NCBI GenBank assembly: GCA_025618425.1
Contig: CM046832.1
Location: forward strand, 57,254,587 to 57,318,586
DNA from: Heliocidaris tuberculata
Taxonomy: Eukaryota; Echinodermata; Echinoidea; Camarodonta; Echinometridae
Reading direction: 5' to 3'
DNA length: 64,000 nt
Below the pieces are notes generated by a model. The model saw only the letters and a program-made list of their open reading frames with translations. It was not told the DNA's origin and did no database searches. The position numbers were made by a program, and so were the translations under genes. Below are positions 49,153-58,682 of the stretch, in pieces. Each line of letters begins with the position of its first letter. Position 1 is the first letter of the stretch.

Positions 49153-51580
49153 GGACGATTGGAACAACCAGGGATTAAGGTCACATTTTTTGTAGATTAT
49201 AGTTTTAATGTATATTGTATATTGTTAATGTATAACGTGTTTTATTATTCCGACTTCAGAATCAGGATATCTTTGAACATTTTATTGTCTAGAACATTTA
49301 ATTGTAACATGTATATTTTTGCTGCATTGCTACTGGTGAATTACTACATTTTTACTCTAATAATGAAGAATATGCTGAGGTGCCGAAGGGCGTAGGTTTA
49401 GTGGCGTATCTAAAATTGATTAACAGGGGGCGGAGTACCCCTCAGACGGAGGGACGGGGTGTAATATTTCTGGGAAGTCTCGCATGATACGTACACCAGG
49501 GGTTGGAGCAGGTACGCCGGCTTTACCCCCATTATCCCATATGCTGGATACACAACATTACTGTCTGTCAGTAAACCAAAAGTCCAAAGTGACTAGATGG
49601 AATTCGTCTGTCTTGTGATGGACTGTTGGTCTCACGAACTTTAAAATCTAGGTGTCAAAATATTCTGTGAACCTTTGATCAACCTGGTTAAATACCGACC
49701 CAGTAAAGCATTATCTAGCGGTTGAATAGAATTTGAATATGAATGCTCTTCTGAGTCCAAACTTACTCAATCAGAAAAAAAAAATAATGGAGAATTCCAG
49801 TTGAAATAAATGTAGAAAATTAGAGATAATATCAAAGAAGGTGTGAGGAAAATATGACAACCAATAAGGTTTTTATTTTTGATGACATTAAGAGCAATTG
49901 AAAATCAATCGAGAGAAAGAGCCAACTCAGTCATTTTTTTGGTCTTTATCTGATTCTTCTGCTTTTACTGAAACCGGCAATATACTTGCACTGCCGTTCA
50001 AGTCTCATTTTCCCCCAATATTTATACAAAATGATTTGAGAAATATCTTTTTTTGTTTGTTTTTCATTAAAGAGATCAAAACAATTTTTGCCGCAGGAGG
50101 TATCTCCATTTCTATACCTCTTACATGAATTATGTTAATGTCAGTCATGATAAGAAAAATGTGTTCCTTTGATTTGTAATAATAATGATAATAATAATAA
50201 TATCAATGATAATGTTAAAAGCTTATATAGCGCATAATGATAAACTAGCTCTCTATGCGCTTTACAGCTGATGGAAATAAGTGAATATAAATTATAAAGA
50301 TTGCAAAAACTAATTCAAACATCATATAGAAATATCATAGAAATATGGTCCGCAAAATATGAAACCATCTACCCCGAAGCTGGTTTGGAAGCTCCACAGG
50401 ACAGGCCCCGAGGCTGTATATCTTAACCCACCTCAAACCGAAGAAAACTTTCAAAATCATTTGAGGGCCACCGTTTCGCCCATTATAGTGGCCCTTAGCA
50501 CTTCATTAGTACATGTGGAAAATTTTTGCCTGAACTCAATATCGCTTTGTCAAAATCAGCACAAATATATAGGTATCGTGTTTCAAAGTAAATGCTGAAA
50601 GAAAATGTCCAGTGTTTATACATTCATTACAGATATAATGATAGGCTTTTCTTGGTACTCATATACCCGCTCATATAATCTCCGTGGTGATTCTGGTCAT
50701 TTCACATATATTTAGAATCTATCTAGATTATAATAGTTTTTTTTTGGTATTTATTTACCACTAATCTCTTCTTAAAGATCAGTGGCCTTTGCCCTAGGTG
50801 TAGAGTCACTATCAAAATGTATGGGCATGACTGCTACTTGCCATTGAAAAATTGTCTTTTAAAACTATTATTCTCCATGTTTTGTCCTCGGACAGCGATA
50901 GTTGAATGAAGGGGACTTTTGGTAAAACATTCGCTAAATTAAAAAATTGGGTATCATTGTTTTTAGTATGAAATAAAATTTCGATAATAAGGGTATTATT
51001 TTTAAGTATATTTCCTCCTTGAATGCCGTATATAGCGATATTTCAAGTAGAAGCCATCTTGAAATGGTATAGGGTTTTTTTTTTTTTAATTATTTTTTTT
51101 CAAACATTTCCCTTATTTTCATGTAAAAATTGCATAGGGAGGGGTTTATTACCTAAAAATCTACCCATTTTCTGCTAAATAGGAGGTGAATTTGTAATCA
51201 TGGAACAGTAATATGTTACTCCTTATATACAGAGTGAAAACAAAGGGAATACTTGCCTAATTGCCTTATATTTACTTTGGATAGTCGTAAGTAGTATGTT
51301 GTGATATAATTTTTGTATAGTCTTTCCTTAGATTCTCTCGTCATTGTGTTGCATTTTGTCCGCTGACAAACTTTTACGTAATCTGTAATGTATGTTACTA
51401 GTACTTCCTCAGTGTGTCCATTAAGTAGATTTGAAAGACATTTGCAAATTTCTTTTAAAAATAAAATTTATAAAAATCAGTCCTCTTGATCGAATCTTGT
51501 TTTATTATTTCTCAAATATCAGACTATACCATTAATTTAGAATACTGTCTTAGCAATCTTTTATGATCACGACGATGATA
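49153..51580. other. Intergenic stretch without recognised genes
   Basis: AT-rich. A SINE-like segment lies at 50185-50275. The frame at 50359-50598 has no resemblance to a known protein. Poly-T runs occur near 51075 and 51100. Confidence 0.5.
50185..50275. mobile_element. SINE tail fragment
   Basis: 'aataataataatatc', 'gcttatatagcgcataatga' and 'tctatgcgctttacag' resemble the 'agcgctatataa' tails of deuterostome SINEs. Confidence 0.4.
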
Positions 51581-51773
51581 ACAGAATGGCAAGACAATTT
51601 CCTCCGTTTCTAAATAGAGTGTACCTTCGTTCGTATCCACCCCCTCCTCCCCCCCCCTCACTCTCTCTCCATCCCCTCTCTCTGTCTCTGCTTTCTTCTC
51701 TTTCTCGCTTCCTCTTTTCTTCCGTCTTATCAACCCCCCTCACTACCTGCAAAACGTCTATATGCCTTTCTCC

Positions 51774-53123
51774 CAGAGGCGGCGCACGGGGGGAAGGGGG
51801 GGGGGGTGGGGGTGGGCACAGTGTCCCCACTTTTTCAATTACCCCAAAATTGCCCTGTTTATATCTGAAAAATACCCCTTTCTCTCTGATAGGGGCCCTT
51901 TTTACTACTGAAAGTGCCCCTTTTTCCTTATAAATGCCCTTTCCCCTTCTGATAAGTGCCTATTTTTCTCCTAATAAATGCCCCTTTTCTAATCTGATAA
52001 TTGCATTCCAATCTCTCTAATAAGTGCCCTTTTCTCCTTCTGATAAGGGCAATTTCACTTCTGATAGATGCCCCTTTTTCTTTCTAATAAGTGCCCCATT
52101 TCAAATCTAATAATTGCCCCTTTTTTATCTGTAATATTATATGTCATTTTCTCCTTTGATAAGTGCATGTTTACCTCTAACAGGTGCCCTTTTCCCTTCT
52201 AATAAGTGCCCATTTCCCCCTTCTGATAAGTGCCTCTTTTTAAATCTGATAAGTGCCCCATCGTTACTTCTGATAAGTGCCCCTTTTACTATCTAATATG
52301 TGCCCTATTTCTCTTCTCATCCATATAAGTGCCCATTTTCACCTCTTATAAGTGCCCCTTTCCACCTCTGATAAGCGCCCTTTCCTCTTGTAATAAGTGC
52401 TCCCTTTTACCTATATTTTCCATTGTTTCTTACAAAAAGAGCCATATCAAGCTTCAAATATTCAGTGCAACTTTATGTAGTAACATGTACATGTACCCTT
52501 ATTACAACTACAATGTAAGCCATGCAGCAGAGCTGGAGGCAAGAGGGGCACAATGGCCACCCCCCCCCCCCCCCCAGCAAAGGATTTCTCATTCCGCTAG
52601 CTCGAATGTGCCCATAATTTACACAAAGTAAGGGCAATATTTTCTGAAAATTCCCCGCAAACTCGCTTGCTACGCTCGCTCGCTCTTATAGTAGGCCTAT
52701 ATAATGAAATCAAGAAGATCGCATAAAAATGTTTATATCGATGCGTAATCGTAAAGAAAAACGACGGGGTTAATGTAGGAATTAAAAGATCATTCGACAT
52801 TTCCCCCAAATGATTTTGCTGTTGTCATTTTCATTACATCGCAGTAAATAATGTACAACCCAAGGACTTCAGCATTAGAAAATAGTTTATCTTTTATGAA
52901 ACATTAGACCATTACACACAACTGGTAATTGAGGAAGCTGAAGCAGAACCACTATAAAAATGAAGAAAATGATGCTTGATAATATATTGGTTAGATTGTA
53001 GGGTAATACCAATGTCACAAAATTGCCAATTTTCGCTTTATGTTCACCCCTTGTAGGTGCCCTTCCCCCCAAGTGCCCTTCTTTGTTGGTGCCCCCACTT
53101 TGAAAGACGCTCCGCCGCCCCTG
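51774..53123. mobile_element. hAT-like element, 1350 bp, with internal minisatellite
   Basis: Ends 'cagaggcggcgcacgg' and 'gctccgccgcccctg' are inverted. Flanks are 'ctttctcc' (51766-51773) and 'ctctctcc' (53124-53131), an 8-bp target duplication with one mismatch. The interior holds the minisatellite at 51800-52440 and a segment homologous to 33617-33760 and 35440-35800 in reverse. No transposase was recognised. Confidence 0.75.
51800..52440. repeat. Minisatellite, units about 25-30 bp ('gataagtgcccctttt')
   Basis: About 22 diverged units of the form 'tctgataagtgcccctttt' lie inside the hAT-like element. The array is C/T-rich on the plus strand. Confidence 0.9.
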
Positions 53124-53272
53124 CTCTCTCCCACTCCGTATCTATCGATGTTACCTTTGAAGCTCCATGAGGAAATGACTTTCAAGCATGCCTGATATAT
53201 CACCAGCAACTGCTTCGTACGTGACCTACTGGGGGGGGGGGGGGATGATTTATTTGAATTTATAACTGAAAG

Positions 53273-53862
53273 TGTAACATAGTGTAATGTGATAATAAGA
53301 CCAATTTTACATTTATCAATAATTTATCAATACCTAGACAGGAAGTGAACAGGAAGTTTAAATGTTTACAAACTTCACACTTTCTTCAGAAAGTATTACT
53401 TATACAACTTCCAACTAAAGCTATGACGCAATGGTCACTTTATGGTCTTCTTATTCTCAACATCACTCCTTCCAGATAACAGCCCCACTCCCCAATACTA
53501 AGTAAAAGTTATGACGTATTTATGGTCATTTGGTCAAGGACTCAAGGTTGACCAACTCCCAATAGGCAGTTTACCCATTATAAAAGGGGTTCACTTCAGG
53601 ACTCCAGAGCAGAATAGAAGAGAAGTCAGAATAGAATTCAGATTTACTTCAGAATAGATTCCAGACATCATGAGAGTATAGTCACCATCAGACTTGCTCT
53701 ATGCTTCATTGTTCATCTGTATCTTCATGTACTTCATCTGAATAAATACTATACTCTATAGCTTCTAACTTCAATTGATTTGTGTCACCAGTTCATCACA
53801 TTATGTACTCTACTCTCTCTGTACTCAATTGAAAGTAAACTGTAATTCAACCGATCCCTACA
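53273..53862 (+). mobile_element. Candidate solo LTR (plus orientation)
   Basis: Starts TGTAACA and ends 'ccgatccctaca'. It carries a TATA box 'tataaaagg' at 53579-53587 and an 'aataaa' at 53741-53746, about 160 bases apart, as in an LTR with promoter and poly(A) signal. It is the inverted homologue of 42887-43485. No gag-pol frames are nearby. Confidence 0.6.
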
Positions 53863-54265
53863 CAACAATAGGTCCGACCATATCGACAGGTCCTCCCCAT
53901 ACTTTTAAACTTGGGATGGTATTTTGTGCGTGGGACGACTACAGCAGCCCACAAGACCGACAGCCTATTAAACTGCGACGGCCCACGAGAATGATGTCGG
54001 TCTTTCCCTTTAAAGGGCCCCTGCCATCCAAATGAAAGTTGATACCTGTTGGTGTGCAGTCCTACATACATCTCATATTTTGATATCTAAACTTCTAAAT
54101 ATGTTTCATGGATTTTTAAATATTTTTTGAAATAATTTTCTACAACCTGCTAAGCCCCACCCACTTAAAAAAAAATTCCCCGAGACCACGTACTCTCCCC
54201 CATCCCCCCTGTGACATCATCTGTCAGTCATCAGTGAGCTAATAGCAATTTTGCAAGTGAAATTG

Positions 54266-54627
54266 ATATTTAACTTTGTCAAAGCTGACACCTGTTACAA
54301 TACAACATACAATACCAACATAGGAGTTGCTATGTCAGACCTGCTGTAGCATGAGCAGGAAAGCCTTTATCTATACCGGTTTATTAATTTTGAATATCTT
54401 GAATTAATTACATTCTTTTTGCTTTGTTGTATTTGTATTGATTGCAATCATTCATTTTGTGTTTGCCTTCTTTGTTGTGATTCTGTACTTGCTCAATAAG
54501 TTTGTTTCTTTGTCATAATTATTTTGTATGCATCTACATCTACCGTAATTCTTTGTAAACATGTTCAGTCTTGGTCCTTGGACCTTTGAATCATGTGTAT
54601 TCATGTGTCTTTTAAAACCGAAATAAT

Positions 54628-54661
<34 letters not shown>

Positions 54662-54951
54662 CAATGAGGAGGTAATGAAAGCATGCAGTTCTATTACGAG
54701 CGTGTGCTGAGCTGGGGGAAATTATATACCACTATCTACTAGTATTCTACAATACAATAGACAGTACTAGTGGTCCCCCAGCTCAGCACACACTCATAAT
54801 AGAATTGCATGCTTTCATACAATACCTACTCATTACCTTTGTCTTCCTGCTGATGCTACAGCATGTCTGACATAGCAACTGACATAGCAACTCCTATGTT
54901 GGTAGTGTATGTTGTATTGTAACAGGTGTCAGCTTTGACAAAGTTAAATAT
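54266..54951. mobile_element. Foldback element split by a poly(A) retroposon
   Basis: The left arm (54266-54363 plus 54661-54718) pairs with the right arm (54774-54951); shared strings include 'gttgctatgtcagac' and 'tgctgagctggggg'. The retroposon at 54364-54660 interrupts the left arm. Outer ends are not clear; the right arm stops near 54951. Confidence 0.65.
54364..54660 (+). mobile_element. Retroposon 3' end with poly(A) tract
   Basis: T-rich sequence ends in 'taataattaaaa' and about 28 A's (54632-54660). It breaks the pairing of the foldback arm at one point and so inserted after the foldback formed. It is probably the 3' end of a LINE; no coding part is present. Confidence 0.6.
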
Positions 54952-55200
54952 GGCTAAACAGTTATGTAAAAAAGAAAAATATATATATGCGCATCCGGCG
55001 CGGACATAAATTTATGCGTTCTTATTCCACTAGATGGCGATATTGCTCGTTCGTCTGCTAGCGCAGCTGCTATTAATTTAAGCGTATAGCTCGATATTGC
55101 ATAATCAATATTGTTTCATAACAGCGGTGTACTCGCGAGGTCCGCCAAAATTCCTTTGTGGGTAAACTAGCATTAAATTCTTTGCTCTATTTTCCAACTA

Positions 55201-55329
55201 ATGAAACATTGGACGTTCTATCTGGCACAGACTTTCCCTGACCTTAGACATGACTACCGTGACCCATTTACGGAATTTGACGAAGTTATTTTCGCAACGC
55301 AAATTGAACGACCTGACTTGCGGGATTAG
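55201..55329 (+). promoter_or_regulatory. Possible upstream open reading frame overlapping the DUF393 start
   Basis: An ATG at 55201, in a different frame, opens 42 codons that end past the 55250 start ('MKHWTFYLAQTFPDLRH'...). If transcription begins upstream of 55201, this overlapping frame could lower translation of the main one. The transcript start is unknown. Confidence 0.25.
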
Positions 55330-55435
55330 GAAGAGAGGCCTGTGCTCGACGAGATCATTAGCCCGACCAAGCGGCAGAGAGGAAGGCGAGGGGTCGGTGG
55401 CAGATATCGGCGTAAACAAGACTGGTAAAACAAAG
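55250..55435 (+). CDS. DUF393 gene exon 1: presequence
   Basis: 62 codons from ATG 55250 to the donor gtatta at 55436. The start is chosen because it gives an amphipathic basic leader and joins in phase to the conserved domain. Confidence 0.75.
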
Positions 55436-57016
55436 GTATTACACCCCACATTATATTCATTACTATCATCTTCTTATAAAAGTCAATATAGATGGGATGA
55501 ACACCAATTCGTTTGGGAGATATTTTATATTCGATACAGCCAAAAATGTTTTTCTTTTGAAATTTCTCATAGCCATGATAGCTATAGACTATCATTAGTA
55601 ATACTAAAACTGATCTTCTAAATAAATATTTTTGAATTTTTGCATTGTCCATTCTGATTTCTCCCACATGTAGAAGGTTATCTGGGGGGGAGGGGGGTGT
55701 TTCACAAAGCTGTTCATAAAATTACACATTTTTCAATTTTAATTACACTCTCTATAAGCATAAAAGTGACTCGTGAGTAGACTACTGGAGGCAGCCATAC
55801 ATGGGCCGAGGAACCGGGGGGGGAGGGGGGGGGGGGGAGGGGGGGGGGGGTAGTGCTGTAGCCCCCACTTTTTTTGATTAGACACGTTTCATAAAATCCC
55901 CGAAAAACGTTCAAAATTGTCATTATTGAATTGAAATCAAATCACATCAGCCCCCCCCCCCCCCCCACTTTCAAAAATGCTCTGCGGCCACTGCCGTATG
56001 CGCATGCAAAGATAAAGGCTCGCACGGAACCAAACTCTTATTTCCTTCATACTCCATAACTGTTGATACTCCATAAATGCCAGATAAAGTTCTTGGTTGT
56101 TGATTTTACACTTTCTAGCTATACACAATTATTTTTTCAGGTGATTGGTACACTTTAAATCTGAGTTCTAGCAATTTTTTTCTAGTTTGCATTATTTTCT
56201 GGCCTCAAAACTCCATGTACACATCTACTCTACTTATTGGCAAATGAAATGAAATGTGATTGGTATTTGGTACTACAAAATACTAGAACTCAACATAACA
56301 ATCCAAGGATATTTCAATTTTCAAACAAATTTCTTATTATCCCTGAGCAGCTATTAAGAGAAGTTCTTTTATTCATTTCATTTTCACACAGGTTCTGTAT
56401 GATGGGGAATGCCCGCTGTGCATTCAAGAAATCAAGATTGTCAGGTACCTGAACAAGAAGAAAGATGCAATCTACTTTGTTGACATCTCACAACCTGGAT
56501 ACAATCAGATGGAGCACAACAACATCCCTCTAGATGAAGCCATGGGCGTCATGCATGTTGTAGGACCAGATAATACGGTGAGATACTGAGATTCCTTCTT
56601 CAGGTTGACCTCTCATACAGATGAATTGTTTCTTCATTTATCATTTAACAGAAAAAAAAAATAGTGAGACTATTAAAAAAAAAGGAATAAAATGGGTGCT
56701 GTTTTGGGAGCTTGTCAGAAAAATGCTACATTTTAAAAAAAGTTATCGTATGAATAACCAAGTAATTAAATTGTTGCAAGCTGAAACGTGTACATCAAAA
56801 TCTTTTTTTTTTATATGGAACTTTCAGGTGTACAAGAGGATAGATGCTGTGGACGCCATGTACAGTGCTGTGGGCTGGGGTTGGATGACTGGATTTATGA
56901 AATGGCCGATGTTTGCGAGCCTCTTTGATCGAGGCTACATGTGGTTTGCGAGGAACCGTCTCCGACTGACCGGTCAGCAGTGCAGGGAAGGGAACTGTAA
57001 GATTCCAGACACATGA
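55250..57016 (+). CDS. DCC/DUF393-family thiol-disulfide oxidoreductase-like protein, probably mitochondrial (3 exons, 186 residues)
   Basis: Exons 55250-55435, 56392-56577 and 56828-57016, each 186 coding bases (the last plus TGA), all phase 0, joined at GT-AG sites. The family motif 'VLYDGECPLC' opens exon 2; its C-x-x-C gives the presumed redox centre. The conserved C-terminal part reads 'AMYSAVGWGWMTGFMKWP' and ends 'CREGNCKIPDT', adding another cysteine pair. The first 62 residues ('TTVTHLRNLTKLFSQRKL'..., rich in Arg, Lys, Ser and Thr, with almost no acidic residues at the start) look like a mitochondrial presequence. Substrate and partner are unknown for animal members. The family is best known from bacteria and plants. 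No candidate partner lies nearby. Confidence 0.88.
55436..56391 (+). other. DUF393 gene intron 1
   Basis: Contains 'gggggtgtttcacaaagctg' at 55691, an end fragment of the MITE family at 62909-63235, and a G-rich element remnant at about 55795-55990 with long G and C runs. Confidence 0.6.
56392..56577 (+). CDS. DUF393 gene exon 2: CxxC motif
   Basis: 62 codons, 'VLYDGECPLCIQEIKIVRYL' onward through 'AMGVMHVVGPDNT', the core of the family. Acceptor 'ttttcacacag'. Confidence 0.93.
56828..57016 (+). CDS. DUF393 gene exon 3 and stop
   Basis: 62 codons plus TGA, with 'VYKRIDAVDAMYSAVGWG' and the C-terminal cysteine pair. Acceptor 'ggaactttcag'. Confidence 0.93.
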   Translation: MYKRIDAVDAMYSAVGWGWMTGFMKWPMFASLFDRGYMWFARNRLRLTGQQCREGNCKIPDT

Positions 57017-58680
57017 GCCATGTCCAGTGTATGATGATCAGAGGGGAGATAATTGATAGACTGACAAGACTGTCTTGCTTGCAGAGGGAGGGAGCAATCT
57101 ACTGGTAATAGCCCATCGTGTCTTGTCCGCAGAGGGAGTGGACACTCTTCCTGCAACATCCTGCATAAGATGAATTATTTTGACACAATCATGAAACTGA
57201 TGTTGAGACTTTGTTCTGATTACTGAAATCATTATGGACGTATGTACATATAGATTATTAGTTTGTGATAGGAAAATTACCCAAATTTATAATGATCACC
57301 ATGTATTTAAGTCAGCCTAAATTGGGGAAGCTGAGAACTTGATCTTGATGTTGATCACGTCATACAACATTGCATCAGGAACAGGCAAAATTTGTCAAAA
57401 TGATTATTATATTTATGTCATATTTCTTCAAAAATTGAGTGGAAAAAATATAGAGTATCTCTTTTCATACATTTTCATTTTCATGGTATTGTATATGTCC
57501 AGTATGTTTATGAGGCAGAGATGAATGAAAATAGGTTGCGGTGAGGGAGAGAAAGGAATGAGCTGGAGAGGCAAAGAGAGGAGTGACATTTTAGGAGAGA
57601 GAAAGAAACAGATATGTTCTTTTTGGAATGAAATCAATTCGAAATATGAAATCAATGCCAGTCAATACATTGATGTATATGAGACGAGTTAAAGTCTAAC
57701 AGGGAGGCAAAGGAGAATTCAAATCTACATCAGATTTCCTTGGAAACAGAGGGGAAGTTAAAGGGGGAAATAAGAGACAAATTCTACAAAGGAGTGCAAA
57801 AGGGAGAGAGAGAGAGAGAGAGGGGGGGGGGGAGAGAGAATAAAACGTGTATTCAGATGAAACTTCTTCTTTTTGTAAAGTGAAAACATGAACAAATAGA
57901 AGGGATGAAGCATGCACTAAAAAAAAAAAAAACATTGAAAACAAATATATGGTCACTTCTTATCCAAGTAGTTTTTTGTTATGATTTTTTTTTTTTGTTG
58001 GTTCTCTTGTCTTCTCCCTCTCCATTCTCTCTTTAACAACCTACCCTTTACAACACTGCTCAAATAACAAAACAACCCCAGACAAATACATGTACCAAGA
58101 AGTTTTTTTTAGAGATATTTTGTTGTAAATCTGCTTCAACGACTTCACCAATGCACCTGCTTCTAAGATCGAAGAAGACGAAGAGCCCTACTTATACAAA
58201 GGGATTTTCTTGAATACCAATTATCTGACTGAATTGGTTTATTCATCTGAGTGTGTATTGGATTGTGGAAGACCTGCATCAATCAGATATGGTTATTTAT
58301 ATGTCCAGTGGAAACTCGTTATAAAGAGCTCTGACATAACAAGATTCCTGATACTTGCATAAAAAGGTAATTTCGCTGGTCCCAGGTCTTTATGTTCTTT
58401 TTTACACCCTGATATAAGGAGATTCCTGATATAAACAAGGTAATTTTCATGGTCCCAAGGCCATCGTTATTTGAAGACAAGATGGGTAACTAATCACCAT
58501 TTGATCTCGGGATTGAACTTGGGTCCTGTACTGAGGCCAGTCTGAGGCTGTACTGCAGACCGGTCAACCACTGGACCAACCAAACTATACATACATTAAG
58601 GACCTAGTGTAGTTGACCCATGACAATCAGCATGTTAACAAATGGATACATCATTGACAACGACACTTAAAATGAAGTAC
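57017..58680. other. 3' flank of the DUF393 gene and intergenic sequence
   Basis: A possible AATAAA lies at 57839-57844. There are GA-rich low-complexity patches (57535-57610, 57800-57840) and short repeats 'ggtaattt(c/t)' plus 'ggtccca' near 58370-58460. No further gene was seen. Confidence 0.5.
58485..58592 (-). mobile_element. tRNA-like SINE head
   Basis: On the minus strand 'ttggtccagtggttgaccgg' resembles an A box and 'aagttcaatcccgagatc' a B box, with a longer than usual spacing. It does not fold as a good tRNA. Confidence 0.45.
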
Positions 58681-58682
58681 TA

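Noticed and set aside
51567..51933. Overlapping Pro/Ser-rich and Glu/Arg-rich frames on both strands
   Set aside because: They arise from a CT-rich low-complexity stretch and the poly-G end of the hAT-like element.
53775..54071. Short overlapping frames considered as a gene between the LTR and the foldback
   Set aside because: They begin inside the LTR, have no domain resemblance and have no splice context.
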